DNA of 64,000 bases from contig CM075937.1 in assembly GCA_038030265.1 (NCBI GenBank), positions 6,944,001 through 7,008,000 on the forward strand, read 5' to 3'. The translations under genes and the position numbers were made by a program. Position 1 is the stretch's first letter; the number at the start of each line of letters is the position of its first letter. Below, in pieces: positions 32,508 to 42,932 of this stretch. Below the pieces are notes generated by a model. It did no database searches, was not told where the DNA came from, and saw only the letters and a list, made by a program, of their open reading frames with translations. The stretch is from Corythucha ciliata (Eukaryota; Arthropoda; Insecta; Hemiptera; Tingidae).

Positions 32508-33130
32508 TCGAAAATAATGCTCAGCTAAAACGAAGAAAACAAAACGCTAATTCTCTGCTAGAACTGAGGAAACGAGATAACTTGCGGCTAAAATGGTGAT
32601 GAGCGCTAATTCGCACGACTAAGAAGTGAAGAAAAACGCTAAAATTAAAGGAATAAAACGTTAACTCGTGGCTAAAACTGAGACAAACAGCTAATTGCCG
32701 TCTAAAATGTACAGGAAGAGCTCATTCGCTGTTAAAGATTCAGTGAATTCGCGGCTAAAGTGGGCAAGAAGCGCTCATTCACCACTGAAACGGAGAAAAA
32801 CGATAAATCGCGGATCAATTTGAGAAAATCCACTAATTCACGGCTAAAATTGAGAAAATGCGGTGATTCGCGTTTGAAATGAAGAAAAACATTCGCGGCT
32901 AAAATTGAGAAAAATCACTTTGATCGCGGGAAAAACCGCTAATTCATGGTTAAATTTGAGAAAAAGTCAATTATTGGTTCATGTATAGGCATGCTTGCGG
33001 CTGAAACTCAGGAAAAAAGAGAGAGATTCATGGTAGAACCCCTCCCAAGTTAAAACCCTAGATCCGCCACTGCTACGCGCAAAGAAGCTGATGTTCCAGT
33101 TCCGTCAAGTCGAATTTTATTATGTTATGC
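32508..33130. repeat. Duplicated segment X, copy 2
   Basis: Near-identical to 28808-29439, including the right hAT-like end TAGATCCGCCACTG and its flank. Few substitutions and small indels, so the event is recent. Confidence 0.88.
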
Positions 33131-33797
33131 GGAATGAGCACGAGGAGTTCGAACTCGTGACTCGAAGACTAAATCTCTCCTTCATGCCCTCCAAGATTCC
33201 TATGATAAATGGTACGAATACTGTGATTCAAAGAAATCTTCAACAATCTCAGTCTGAGGATCCGCTGAGTAATGCGAGGAGCGAGGCTCCTTGGTTTCAA
33301 TAGACTGTGAGTTCAACAATACCTATACTTTCTTCAAACATTGTTTTAAACTCTCGATTTGAGTTTCTTTTGACGATTTATGAAAAATAATGCTTCCCGG
33401 GCTCTTTTTCCTGTTTGTCACATTCAATTCAAGGCTTTGGAATGTACGCTCGTTGTAGCGCTAATGTAGACGCGGTATTTCTAAGCTGCGTTTCCGCGTG
33501 GTAGGGAGAAAGGAGAGATTTTTCCAGAATTTCTCCGTTTTTTCTTGGTTTTTTCGTAGAAACATATGGTTTTTATACTTTTTGACATCACGACAAACGA
33601 GCATTCCTAAAAATCTTAAAAATTTCGTGACAGGACAGAAAAGTCTCCGTGTGTACAGGGCTTAACGTGCAATTGTTCTTTCGAGAGATTTTAGTTATCT
33701 AATAATATCATTTCATCGTTTCTTTCCTAAATTTTCCAACGTTAAGAACACACAGATCGTCACATTTTGTCTTTCGTTCGTTGATCCAGCTAACGTC
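33131..33797. other. No gene recognised
   Basis: A short open reading (33091-33303) runs out of the duplicated segment; no domain is recognised. Bases 33628-33665 (GGACAGAAAAGTCTCCGTGTGTACAGGGCTTA) resemble a MITE end seen inverted at 20570. Confidence 0.4.
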
Positions 33798-34316
33798 ATG
33801 ACGTCTTTTTCAAACGATGAGTACGCGGACATTGTTTATGTGTATTTGCTTGTGTATGAGGAGAGATTTCCAACACGTCGAGTTCCTCAAGCTGACGTTT
33901 TTAGTAATTCGTTCCGTCGCTTCAGGGAGACTGGAACTTGCTCTCGTCGTCGCGTTGATAGGAACAGGAGAATTCGACCTCACCGGGAGGAAGCGGTACC
34001 TATTACAAGCGATTGAGGAAAATCCTCGTGCAAGTATTCGGCAAGTTGCTCGAGACTATCAGGTGACTGCTGAGAGAGTTTGGTCGACTCTGAAAGGGGA
34101 GAATATGCATCCCTTTCACTTCACCCCGGTACAGGAACTGGAACCTGGCGACGAAATTAGGAGGGTACAATTTTCTCAATGTATCCTGGATAAGGATTCT
34201 CAGGACCCTAATTTCCTGAAGTCCATCCTTTGGACCGACGAATCCAGGTTTTCCAGAGGAGGAATAGTCAACTTCCACAACATCCACTTTTGGAGCAAAA
34301 AAGGGGAAAATCCTCG

Positions 34317-34318
<2 letters not shown>
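33798..34318 (+). pseudogene. DUF4817/mariner-like transposase, frameshifted and truncated
   Basis: From ATG 33798 the first frame gives the N-terminal helix-turn-helix of the DUF4817 type (FSNDEYADIVYVY, FPTRRVPQADVF, RFRETGTC). Near 34000 a frameshift moves to the frame that continues LQAIEENPRASIRQVARDYQV and then FLKSILWTDESRFSRGGIVN with FHNIHFWS. The TDES Asp would be the second catalytic residue of the DDE/D domain. The reading ends at 34318 where a T run and SINE tail begin. DUF4817 with a mariner-like catalytic domain is a family common in arthropod genomes. Confidence 0.8.
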
Positions 34319-34369
<51 letters not shown>

Positions 34370-34408
34370 TCGGGGGCGCCGGGCTTTGAACCCGACAGGC
34401 GCCTAAGC
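34319..34408 (-). mobile_element. SINE 3' end with 50 nt poly-A tail (T on plus)
   Basis: T run 34319-34368, then GTCGGGGGCGCCGGGCTTTG.. to CGCCTAAGCC, the same 3' end as the full SINE at 56522-56809. It is cut after about 40 bp where segment Y copy 2 starts. The very long pure tail suggests a young insertion or collapsed tract. Confidence 0.8.
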
Positions 34409-35884
34409 CTTACTTCCCACGTTACAGATGTTTTTGTTGCGAAAAACCGTGATGTGCTAAAAAACAACAAATTGACTATCTGAACTAGGAATGAAAATCT
34501 CACCTTAGGTCATAGGAAATTTTTCGTTGCATTTTGGGTGTACAATCACCCCTCTCATTTTGTTCAACCAAGTACCAATCACCGTTTATTTGTGTGCTAC
34601 GGGTCTTGAAAAATTACCCTACCAATAAAATCTCGCTTTTTGGCGAAATTTGGTATTTTGTTGATTGCCTGTATTTCCTGAACTAACAGACCCAGGATGC
34701 TCAGGCATGGCTTAAATTGTAGCAAATTTAGTTGGCTTTAACAATGTATACTGTGGTCATGCTCGAAAAACTCTTTCTTCTGGTATTTTTGTTTAAAAAA
34801 CCAGAAAAAGTGATTAAATTTCTTAGTTTTTCGAGTGCCATGAGTTAAGCACAAGGTTTTGAGGGTTGCAAACTTGAGCAATAACTGCTCAAGTTGGTCC
34901 TAACAACACGCAACAAAAAAATCAATTACATGCATGTTTGCGATTTACCCCGATTTTTGTGTCTATATTGACTGGTCTAATATGGACATAGGGTCGGAAA
35001 CGCTTTGTTTCAGAGTTACAGGGAATTTAGTGTTTTTTAAGCCAAATCACCTCTTTTCCACAAAAAGCGGTCTTAACGGACTAACCGTTCAACATAGAAC
35101 AAAATAAACTTCATTTCTGAAAAGAGCACAAAATTTAACTTTGGAAAAATCAGGAATAACACATTAAAATCGTCTTTATGTACGTTTAGTTATTTTTGGA
35201 AAAATCGAAAAAGTGTTACGTTGAATTTTCGTGTTTCTTTCAGAGGCGAATTTCGCTCAATCTTCAGTTGGTCGGGCATTGACCAATTATTGTAAAAACA
35301 TGCTCATTATGTGAGCTTTCAATTGACGTAAGAAAATTGAAAATCGGTTGAATTTTTACTGAGATATGACACGAAAGGTTCAGAAAAACAGTGTAAAATC
35401 GTCAAAATAAGCCATATTGCAACTGTCAGGTAAAATCCCCAAAAATTGTTTTCGACGTCAAAATAACCACAAAATTCAAAGAAACAGTTTATTTAAGAAA
35501 AATCAATGCACCATGTCCATCATCATCATCTCCCACCACTTTCACTAGTAAATACTCGTTTAATTCGTTTTTCAGGTATCCTTCCGTGATTATTTTAGTT
35601 CAAAATTTATTTTTCTGGTACAAATCATATCATACGCGTGAATCACTACAATTATCATACAAAAACGTCTGAAAAATAGCACCAGACGAAAACTAGAAGG
35701 AATCAGACCAGTTAATTTGTTTAATAATTGATTATTTGATAGTGAAAGTGGTGGGAGATGATGATGATGATGGACATGGTGCATAATAAAGCAGAGCTCG
35801 AGAGCGGTCATAAACTATTTAAAGAGCTTCCCTTATATCACAAAGGTGAAGAAAATAGTATGTGACAACGGTTCACAGTTTACA
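34409..35884. repeat. Duplicated segment Y, copy 2
   Basis: Matches 31161-32506 with an extra ~130 bp (34941-35068) absent from copy 1. It runs directly into the integrase fragment, so this copy probably keeps the ancestral right boundary. Confidence 0.88.
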
Positions 35885-36519
35885 TCGTCTGCTTTGTCAG
35901 CCTTTTAAAAAAAGAACGGTATTAGACAAGTCACATCATCTCCTTACCATCCGGTAGGAAACGGACTCGTAGAAAGGAAGATTCGAGACATTAAACAATA
36001 CGTTGCTTTCTATCCGGCAATGAAAGGAGGATGGAAAAATTGTCTAGACGCCGCCGTGAAACACCTGAACCGGTCACATGCGGCAAGTATCGGGTGCTCT
36101 CCGCCTTCGGGAAGATCAACTTGTTTCCAGCGGACGAAAAGTTCGGAGTAAAAGAAGACATGATCAACGAAATTCCTCTTTCAAAAGAAGAACAACAAAA
36201 TTATTATTCTAAAATGAAGAGAGACTTTGATTCAAGACATCCCAAAACAGTCCCGAAACTAGATGTGGGCAGCAAGATTTTGGTTCAATGCGGTTACATA
36301 AATAGAAAACCATTGATTAAAGGTCCATTTGTAGCAACCAGATCAATAATGATGGATGCTTACCCAAAAAATATTATTTACGAGGACAAAGGACAGGATA
36401 AAACCGCAGCGATTAAGAATACTCTTCCCTACCATGACAGGATCTCAATAAAGTCAGGGGGAAGATGTAACGACGCATCGATCATATTGTTTAAAAAAAA
36501 AAATAAAAAAATAGTTTAG
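35843..36519 (+). pseudogene. LTR-retrotransposon integrase fragment
   Basis: Readings on plus give IVCDNGSQFTSSAL with the second catalytic Asp, SSPYHPVGNGLVERKIRDIK with the catalytic Glu, and a C-terminal part (SKEEQQNYYSKMKRDFDSRH, LDVGSKILVQ). A stop near 35907 and a frameshift near 36100 break it. The pattern is that of Ty3/Gypsy integrases, which insert the DNA copy into the chromosome. Sequence upstream is foldback-derived, so the 5' part of the element was lost. No LTR is visible downstream. Confidence 0.8.
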
Positions 36520-36910
36520 TTCGGTTTTCAATTACTGATTTTATTTCTTTATGAATTCCGGAGACCACTGAATTCGTGTTCTAGAGGTTCTGAAACGTGA
36601 AAAAAACATGACATGACCCATGTTTGCCACCATCACGACGAGACCAATAGTGCATTTTCAGAATGAAATGCACTAATAAGTCCTCTCCCACTGTTGATCA
36701 ACAGCGCCTATCGACTTTCCATGGATCAGAGAAACTTCTCCCATTCAAAATTACTCATGAGCGTTTGTTTAATTAATTGGCAATTTTCCAGCAAAAATGA
36801 CAATGTTTTTTAAAGAAGAAAAATGTAACTTTTCTCTTTAAAATCGCTTGTTTTGACCTTCAAAATTCAAACATTCCTTGCGAATTTCAACATGCTAAAC
36901 GTCCTGAAAA

Positions 36911-37266
36911 CCTCATCGTCAGTGGGTCTTTGAATGGAACTGACTGCCCACCGAACGAACGCCCACCAAAGTATCAAAAAATGTCGCCCCAGCAGCTGGC
37001 TGTCAAATAGAGTGCATTTACTACACCGAATTTCCACGTTTTTAGTTAATTTGCTATTATTCGACAAAAATTACCACTCAGAGTGATTCTCCTCTTTTAT
37101 TTAGCCATTTCCGCACAATAATGCCTAATTTACTAATAACATCGAAATTCGTATATTAGTAGTGAAATCCACTCTATTCGACAGCCAGCTGCCGGAGCGA
37201 TATCTTTCGATGCTTTGGTGAGCCTTCACATCCAGTTCCATTCAAAGGACCGCTTCACATGAGGCT
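36911..37266. repeat. Inverted-repeat element, ~110 bp arms
   Basis: GTCTTTGAATGGAACTG and CAGCAGCTGGCTGTCAAATA in the left arm are mirrored by CAGTTCCATTCAAAGGAC and TATTCGACAGCCAGCTGCC in the right arm. The intervening ~130 bp is AT-rich. It abuts the MITE at 37270. Confidence 0.75.
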
Positions 37267-37269
37267 TTA

Positions 37270-37413
37270 AGGCCCGTTCACAAGCTCTATGTCTGCGTTG
37301 TGTGGAGTGTCGAGTCTATGCAACCAAACAAATTTATTCCCTCGAAAAATGAAGCATTTTGATAGGTTGCATGGACACCACACAACGAAAGCATAGAGAT
37401 TGTGAACGGGGTC
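37270..37413. mobile_element. 144 bp PIF/Harbinger-type MITE
   Basis: Ends AGGCCCGTTCACAAGCTCTA and TAGAGATTGTGAACGGGGTC are inverted with few mismatches. TTA flanks both sides (37267-37269 and 37414-37416). A decayed relative is at 15190-15315. Confidence 0.78.
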
Positions 37414-38077
37414 TTACGATTTTTAGCACGCTAAAAACCGCAAGGATCGTTTGAATTTTACTGGTTAAACCACTGGTTTTGAAGAGCACTCTTTTTCCCC
37501 AAAAATGGTCATTTCTGCCAAAAAATCGCTAATTATAATTTTTTAATTGCTATAAAAGAAAATGAGTCATTTTCATGAGTTTTCCACCAAAATTTCCCCG
37601 CCAGAAGGGCCCCACTTCAGAAGCGCCGAAAACCCGATTTTTTTTGCCTGTAACTCGAAAAGTAGTACGCGTTCTATGGAAATTTCCCGTAAAACTGGGT
37701 TTTCCTATAGCGGCGCAAAACGCTTAGCGAGCGCAGCGCATTTTACATTTATTCCTAGTTACATCTTCAATTTTCGACTGGGAAACAATTTAAATGACGC
37801 TGCGCTGAGCGTTTTGCGCTGGTAGGAAAATCTAGCTTTAAGACATTGTAGAGCACTGAATTTCCTTTAGAATTCAAACAACCATCTAATCAGGTAACTT
37901 GTTAGTGACACAATTCCAAAGTTAATAACATTTTGGGGTGTGATTCAGGGCGTATAAGGATGTCTCATGAGTTTTCCACCTAAATTTCATGGTGGAAACA
38001 TCTTGGAGAGGTAATCTATCCTGGAAAAAGGTAAGGTGTATTTGATTTTCTTCGAAAACAGGACGAACGTATTCATC
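37414..38077. other. No gene recognised
   Basis: Around 37690-37830 GCGCAAAACGCTTAGCGAGCGCAGCG is mirrored by GACGCTGCGCTGAGCGTTTTGCGC, a further small inverted repeat of about 130 bp. The rest is unassigned. Confidence 0.4.
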
Positions 38078-38121
38078 GGTCTAATAGGGACATCCTAATT
38101 TACTGACAACCAGGGAATCGA

Positions 38122-38960
38122 CCCGGCAACCCGCATAGCTTAAATTGGTTGTAAATTCCGCTTGACCCTGAACACTACATAGCAAATGCCTACCTCCACA
38201 AGCATTACTTTTTCAAAATACCAAGTACCACTGGTACTTTACTCCGAGTGCCATACATACAAAACGCCCGGCAACCCGCATAACTTCAAATGGTTGTAAA
38301 TTCCTCTTGACCCTGAACACTACATAGCAAATGCCTACCTCCACAAGCATTACTTTTTCAAAATACCAAGTACCACTGGTACTTTACTCCGAGTGCCATA
38401 CATACAAAACGCCCGGCAACCCGCATAACTTCAAATGGTTGTAAATTCCGCTTGACCCTGAACACTACATAGCAAATGCATACATCCACAAGCATTACTT
38501 TTTCAAAATACCAAGTACCACTGGTACTTTACTCCGAGTGCCATACATACAAAACGCCCGGCAACCCGCATAACTTCAAATGGTTGTAAATTCCTCTTGA
38601 CCCTGAACACTACATAGCAAATGCCTACCTCCACAAGCATTACTTTTTCAAAATACCAAGTACCACTGGTACTTTACTCCGAGTGCCATACATACAAAAC
38701 GCCCGGCAACCCGCATAACTTAAATTGGTTGTAAATTCCTCTTGACCCTGAACACTACATAGCAAATGCCTACCTCCACAAGCATTACTTTTTCAAAATA
38801 CCAAGTACCACTGGTACTTTACTCCGAGTGCCATACATACAAAACGCCCGGCAACCCGCATAACTTCAAATGGTTGTAAATTCCGCTTGACCCTGAACAC
38901 TACATAGCAAATGCATACATCCACAAGCATTACTTTTTCTAAATACCAAGTACCACTGGT
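38122..38960. repeat. 145 bp tandem array in the left MULE arm, 5.8 copies
   Basis: CCCGGCAACCCGCATA starts at 38122, 38267, 38412, 38557, 38702 and 38847, an exact 145 bp period. Units differ by only a few bases and alternate small variants (TTCCGCTTG / TTCCTCTTG; TGCCTACC / TGCATACA). The right arm holds one unit plus the start of a second at the same spacing (42738 and 42883, inverted). Confidence 0.95.
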
Positions 38961-39998
38961 GTGTTCCAATTCAAACAATTACGTAACAATAAATAACAAT
39001 CATTTCTGCTTACAAAAATATTTTTTCCGGAATTTTCAGTCGTTAAAAGTTTTAGCATTAACTTGTGCTGCGCTTTTGCCGCCCCCAAAAAAATTGCTAT
39101 CCACGCGTTCCAAAGGTAACTTATCGTGTAACATTGAATAACACGCTTTTCAAAATTTACCATTAACTTGTATTGCTCATTTGTTTATTGAAAAATAAAT
39201 GTTAGCTATGCGTTCCATAATGATATTATAACGCAACAATAAATAACCATGCACTCCGATTGGTAATATCAATTACTTGCAGTACAAGTTAATGGACCTG
39301 CCTAAGACAGGGCCTAAAGCCATAATTTTAAAATATCTTCATGTAGGTATGTTCTGAATCCGTTTGGTATTCGATTCAGAAGCTTAGAAATTGAGCTTTG
39401 CAACTAGTGGAGGGGTAATGGGATAACTTCACAGCAACATAGAACATTGCTTAAACAACGAATTGTTGAAATGATCAGACCGCAATGTTCTCATTTTTCG
39501 GTAAAGGCGTCGCAACTAAGGGTTCATCCCCACTCCGTAGTTCTTCTTTAGGGATTCTCGCCGCTCTGCTTATCCTCACGTAACTGAATGAACAGAATTT
39601 TCGCTCACTCTACGCTTTTGTCGCGTGCGCCCTTTTTTACTCAAAGTGTGGACAGGTCTCATTTGACGAGGGGAGCCATGAATTTTTTTTAATGCATCAG
39701 CCTCTTTCATTGAGTCATTTTTCCAGCCCTCCCTTTTTTCAAGTATTCCTTTCTTTGTAATGCTAGCTATGTTCACACTGCGACTTTGACTTTAATTGCT
39801 GATTTTTGAGTGCGAGTAGTTCTTTGAAGTTTAGTGTCGTGTAAGTTTCACGTTGTTTTGGAAGCTTGTGTGTTTCCTGTCGTTTTCATGATTAAAATCG
39901 TGATCTTCTCATACGAAAACTCGTGCACGTTCGTAAATATTACTAGTTTTTAAATTTTAGACTATCAGTTTGTTTATGGCCAGTCGGTTAGAATAAAA
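38961..39998. promoter_or_regulatory. MULE 5' region between TIR array and transposase start
   Basis: About 1 kb of non-coding sequence separates the array from the ATG. It should contain the promoter and 5' UTR, but no convincing TATA box or initiator can be singled out. A minus-strand open reading at 39576-39776 has no recognisable domain. Confidence 0.35.
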
Positions 39999-42797
39999 AT
40001 GGCCCTTAAAGTGCACCCGTTTCGTATAAAAAATAGTTGGCGCTCTCTCGACGAATACGAAAGTATCTTGAAATGCCCCGATATATGTTCGTTTGTAACC
40101 AATCTTCCGCCGGTTAAACCGCAGCCAGGAGAAATGTACTTATTCCATAACCCCAGCCAAAGTAATGATTGGAAAGCTGACCAATACCGTTGGATAGACA
40201 AGGGCCGGAGGCATTTACCCAACAGTGCGCCAAGGGTCACCTGTTATTATTACAGTATTCATAAAGGAGCCAATTTTCGAAAAAGAGCGTTCTCCTTGAG
40301 CGAATCAGGCCCTACACTAGTACACTACGTCGGAAGTTTAAGTGGACTAATTCATTTACCTCACGGCAATCGCAAATATAACCTTAAAAAAAAACATATT
40401 ACTACTGCCAAGTCTCAAATGGCCAAACAAAAGAGCGATATGTCAGCAACTCCCAACGAACTGTATAGGAAACTCCAACAGCAAAATACTAGTCTGACTC
40501 ACATCCCAGTGTTACAACCAAGGGATCGGAAACAAGTTCAGAATACCATAACTTTGGAGAAGGAAAGGCGACTTGTAAGCAACGATGACATGCGCGCTCT
40601 TGCCATTCTTCAGTATGAGTTGGATTCCTTTGTGTGCCTGTACCAGCTTGGGCCCAATTTTGTAACAGTCTGTTCCAGCAGCGAAATGCGAGACAAGTTG
40701 TCTACTTTTGCGTCACTGAAAGATTGCATCCTTTTTTATGACACGACTTTCGAGCTCGGAGATTTCTACGTATCAATTTTAGTCGTTTCGTGCCCAATTT
40801 TCGACAAAAATCCGGTCTTACCTGTTTTCTACGTCATACATCACTATAAAAGCGCGGAGGTACATACGACATTTTTCACCTTCGTCGCAGAAAAGTGTCC
40901 CTTTCTTAAGGAAAAGATTATTGTTACCGACAGAGAACAGGCTATTCGACTGGCGATAAAAAAAGCCATGCCTCAATGCAGAAATATCCACTGCTGGAAC
41001 CACATACAGCAGGATGTGACACACTGGGTGCGCAAGCAGCGCAATTCTGATAAGGAGGACGAGAAGACCTACTCTGCACATGTTTGGGATCTCCTCGATA
41101 GTGACAGCTCAGAGGATTTCAATAGCAAATATGATAAGATGTCACAACATTGGAGTTCTCGTTTCAAAGATTACTTTGACCAACATCTCGCCTCTGACGT
41201 TCAAGCAAGCAGCAAATGGGTTCTACAAGATCTCGGCGTTTATAAAGAAGGCAGTGGCATTACTAACAATGCCTCTGAAAGTTTCAACGCCGTTCTCAAA
41301 AGGTTTCTCAAAAGAAAAGAAGTTCCAGCCCAAATCCTCGTACTTTCAATTTTCAATCTGGATATATTCTATCAAAAAGAAGTCGTTCGAGGGTTGTGCA
41401 ACTTGGGAAATTACAGTCTGAAAACGGAGTTTGAAGACCATTTTTCGATAAGCCCAGAGGAAGCTCATTTCCCGCAAACGCACATTCCCTTGGATGACAT
41501 TCCGTACTTCTTTTATAAAGATTTTCCATTAAAGTTAGCTCCGCTAGAAAATGAAGAAAGGCCTTTCACCAACTACAGCGTCGCCAAAATGTTGTTGGCT
41601 CAGGGCAAAGTTTGCCACGTGCCGACGGAAAAAGTGTTTATCGTCACAGGTTTGAGTAAAACGACAATGAAGTACGTTGTTGCCCTTTTCCCGAAGGAAT
41701 CATGCACGTGCAGCGCAAAAAAAGCTTGCCACCATATCACCGCTGCGAAGTTATCTGTTGGAATAGACGAGCAGCAGCAGAAACATTTGAAGCTGTCAAC
41801 CATTCTTAAAAAAAGGAAAGGCTTCAAATCAGGCCGCAAAGGAGGTCCATCAAAACTTAAAGTTGTCGAAGCCGCTGATGATGCACCGATCTCAGCTCTA
41901 AGCCCAGACGCGAATATTTCTCTTCTCGTACCGACAGTTGGTCCTGGCAAAGTTTTGAACAAGAAAAGATTTGTCTCCACACTTGAGTGTACCAACGACT
42001 CAGAAATGTTATCGCTTTCATGTGCGAACGCATTTTCGACACCGAAGAGTTTCGTTGCCCATAACAGTGACACCGATAGTGAAAACTTTGGTCCAGAAGA
42101 GCGCCCAAACGAATTGATGACGACCCAAAAACGAGAGAAAAAACCTACCCTGAAATTGAGCAATAATACATTTGACTGGAACTTCAACAAGAATAAATCG
42201 TTTTATATTTTTGGAAGGGCCATATGCAAAAATAGTCTTCAATGTTTGTCGCCGTCAAGAGTTGAGACCAACATGTACATCAACGACTCCGTCATGGACA
42301 CTTATTTAGCAGTTTTGTGCCATAAATACAAATCTTGCAATAAGAATGTCACCATATTTCCAGTCGAAAGTTATGTAATGTCCTCTGCGTTGGAAAATAA
42401 TACGGAAGTGGCTCTTACCTCATTGCTGGCATACCGATTTCCCTCAACTTACGACATAGCCATATTTCCAATCATTCGCCTCAACCACTGTACCTTATTG
42501 ATAGTGTTTCACACCCAAAAAATTGCCATTCACTTGGACAGTCTTGGAGGGAAATCCACTTCAGTGATGACGACATTATTGAACTTGTACGAAACGTACC
42601 ATAAACACTTGGCACTGCCATTCGACATTGAAGGATGGACACTAGTGACGCCAACCGACATTCCTCGGCAGCCGAATAGCTATGACTGCGGCATGTACTG
42701 CATAATGTTTGCAGAAATACTAGAAGTTATGCGGGTTGCCGGGCGTTTTGTATGTATGGCACTCGGAGTAAAGTACCAGTGGTACTTGGTATTTTGA
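39999..42797 (+). CDS. MULE transposase fused to a Ulp1-type (C48) cysteine protease domain
   Basis: A 932-residue frame from ATG 39999. An N-terminal region of about 200 residues (W-, Y- and C-containing, likely DNA-binding) precedes the MULE DDE domain: YDTTF with Asp248, VTDREQA with Asp311, the CWNHIQ segment, and NNASESFN with Glu427 as the likely third acidic residue. A SWIM-type zinc finger follows (Cys569, Cys571, Cys577, His579; CxCx5CxH). After a low-complexity linker (about 600-730) comes a Ulp1-like fold: MYINDSVMDTYLAVL, NHCTLLIVF with His830, HLDSLGG with Asp847, RQPNSYDCGMYC with Gln891 and Cys897, a complete His-Asp-Gln-Cys set. Transposition would use the DDE and SWIM parts; the protease might process SUMO- or ubiquitin-like conjugates, an inference. 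Residues from about 909 to the stop are encoded by the terminal inverted repeat. Confidence 0.93.
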   Translation: MALKVHPFRIKNSWRSLDEYESILKCPDICSFVTNLPPVKPQPGEMYLFHNPSQSNDWKADQYRWIDKGRRHLPNSAPRVTCYYYSIHKGANFRKRAFSLSESGPTLVHYVGSLSGLIHLPHGNRKYNLKKKHITTAKSQMAKQKSDMSATPNELYRKLQQQNTSLTHIPVLQPRDRKQVQNTITLEKERRLVSNDDMRALAILQYELDSFVCLYQLGPNFVTVCSSSEMRDKLSTFASLKDCILFYDTTFELGDFYVSILVVSCPIFDKNPVLPVFYVIHHYKSAEVHTTFFTFVAEKCPFLKEKIIVTDREQAIRLAIKKAMPQCRNIHCWNHIQQDVTHWVRKQRNSDKEDEKTYSAHVWDLLDSDSSEDFNSKYDKMSQHWSSRFKDYFDQHLASDVQASSKWVLQDLGVYKEGSGITNNASESFNAVLKRFLKRKEVPAQILVLSIFNLDIFYQKEVVRGLCNLGNYSLKTEFEDHFSISPEEAHFPQTHIPLDDIPYFFYKDFPLKLAPLENEERPFTNYSVAKMLLAQGKVCHVPTEKVFIVTGLSKTTMKYVVALFPKESCTCSAKKACHHITAAKLSVGIDEQQQKHLKLSTILKKRKGFKSGRKGGPSKLKVVEAADDAPISALSPDANISLLVPTVGPGKVLNKKRFVSTLECTNDSEMLSLSCANAFSTPKSFVAHNSDTDSENFGPEERPNELMTTQKREKKPTLKLSNNTFDWNFNKNKSFYIFGRAICKNSLQCLSPSRVETNMYINDSVMDTYLAVLCHKYKSCNKNVTIFPVESYVMSSALENNTEVALTSLLAYRFPSTYDIAIFPIIRLNHCTLLIVFHTQKIAIHLDSLGGKSTSVMTTLLNLYETYHKHLALPFDIEGWTLVTPTDIPRQPNSYDCGMYCIMFAEILEVMRVAGRFVCMALGVKYQWYLVF

Positions 42798-42932
42798 AAA
42801 AGTAATGCTTGTGGAGGTAGGCATTTGCTATGAAGTGTTCAGAGTCAAGAGGAATTTACAACCAATTTAAGCTATGCGGGTTGCCGGGTCGATTCCCTGG
42901 TTGTCAGTAAATAAGGATGTCCCGGTCTAATA

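Larger units (their letters stand above)
38087..42923 (+). mobile_element. Mutator-like element (MULE), 4837 bp, apparently complete
   Basis: The ends begin GGGACATCCT and end in GGATGTCCC, the G-rich MULE terminus. A perfect 9 bp duplication GGTCTAATA flanks it (38078-38086 and 42924-42932), the classic Mutator length. Terminal inverted repeats of about 200 bp (right: 42724-42923) are shared at high identity. The left arm is expanded by the 145 bp array. One long gene lies between. The high arm identity and intact reading frame point to recent activity. Confidence 0.92.

Noticed and set aside
34003..34503. Minus-strand frame with a long lysine run
   Set aside because: The lysines are the complement of a SINE poly-A tail; the frame crosses unrelated segments.
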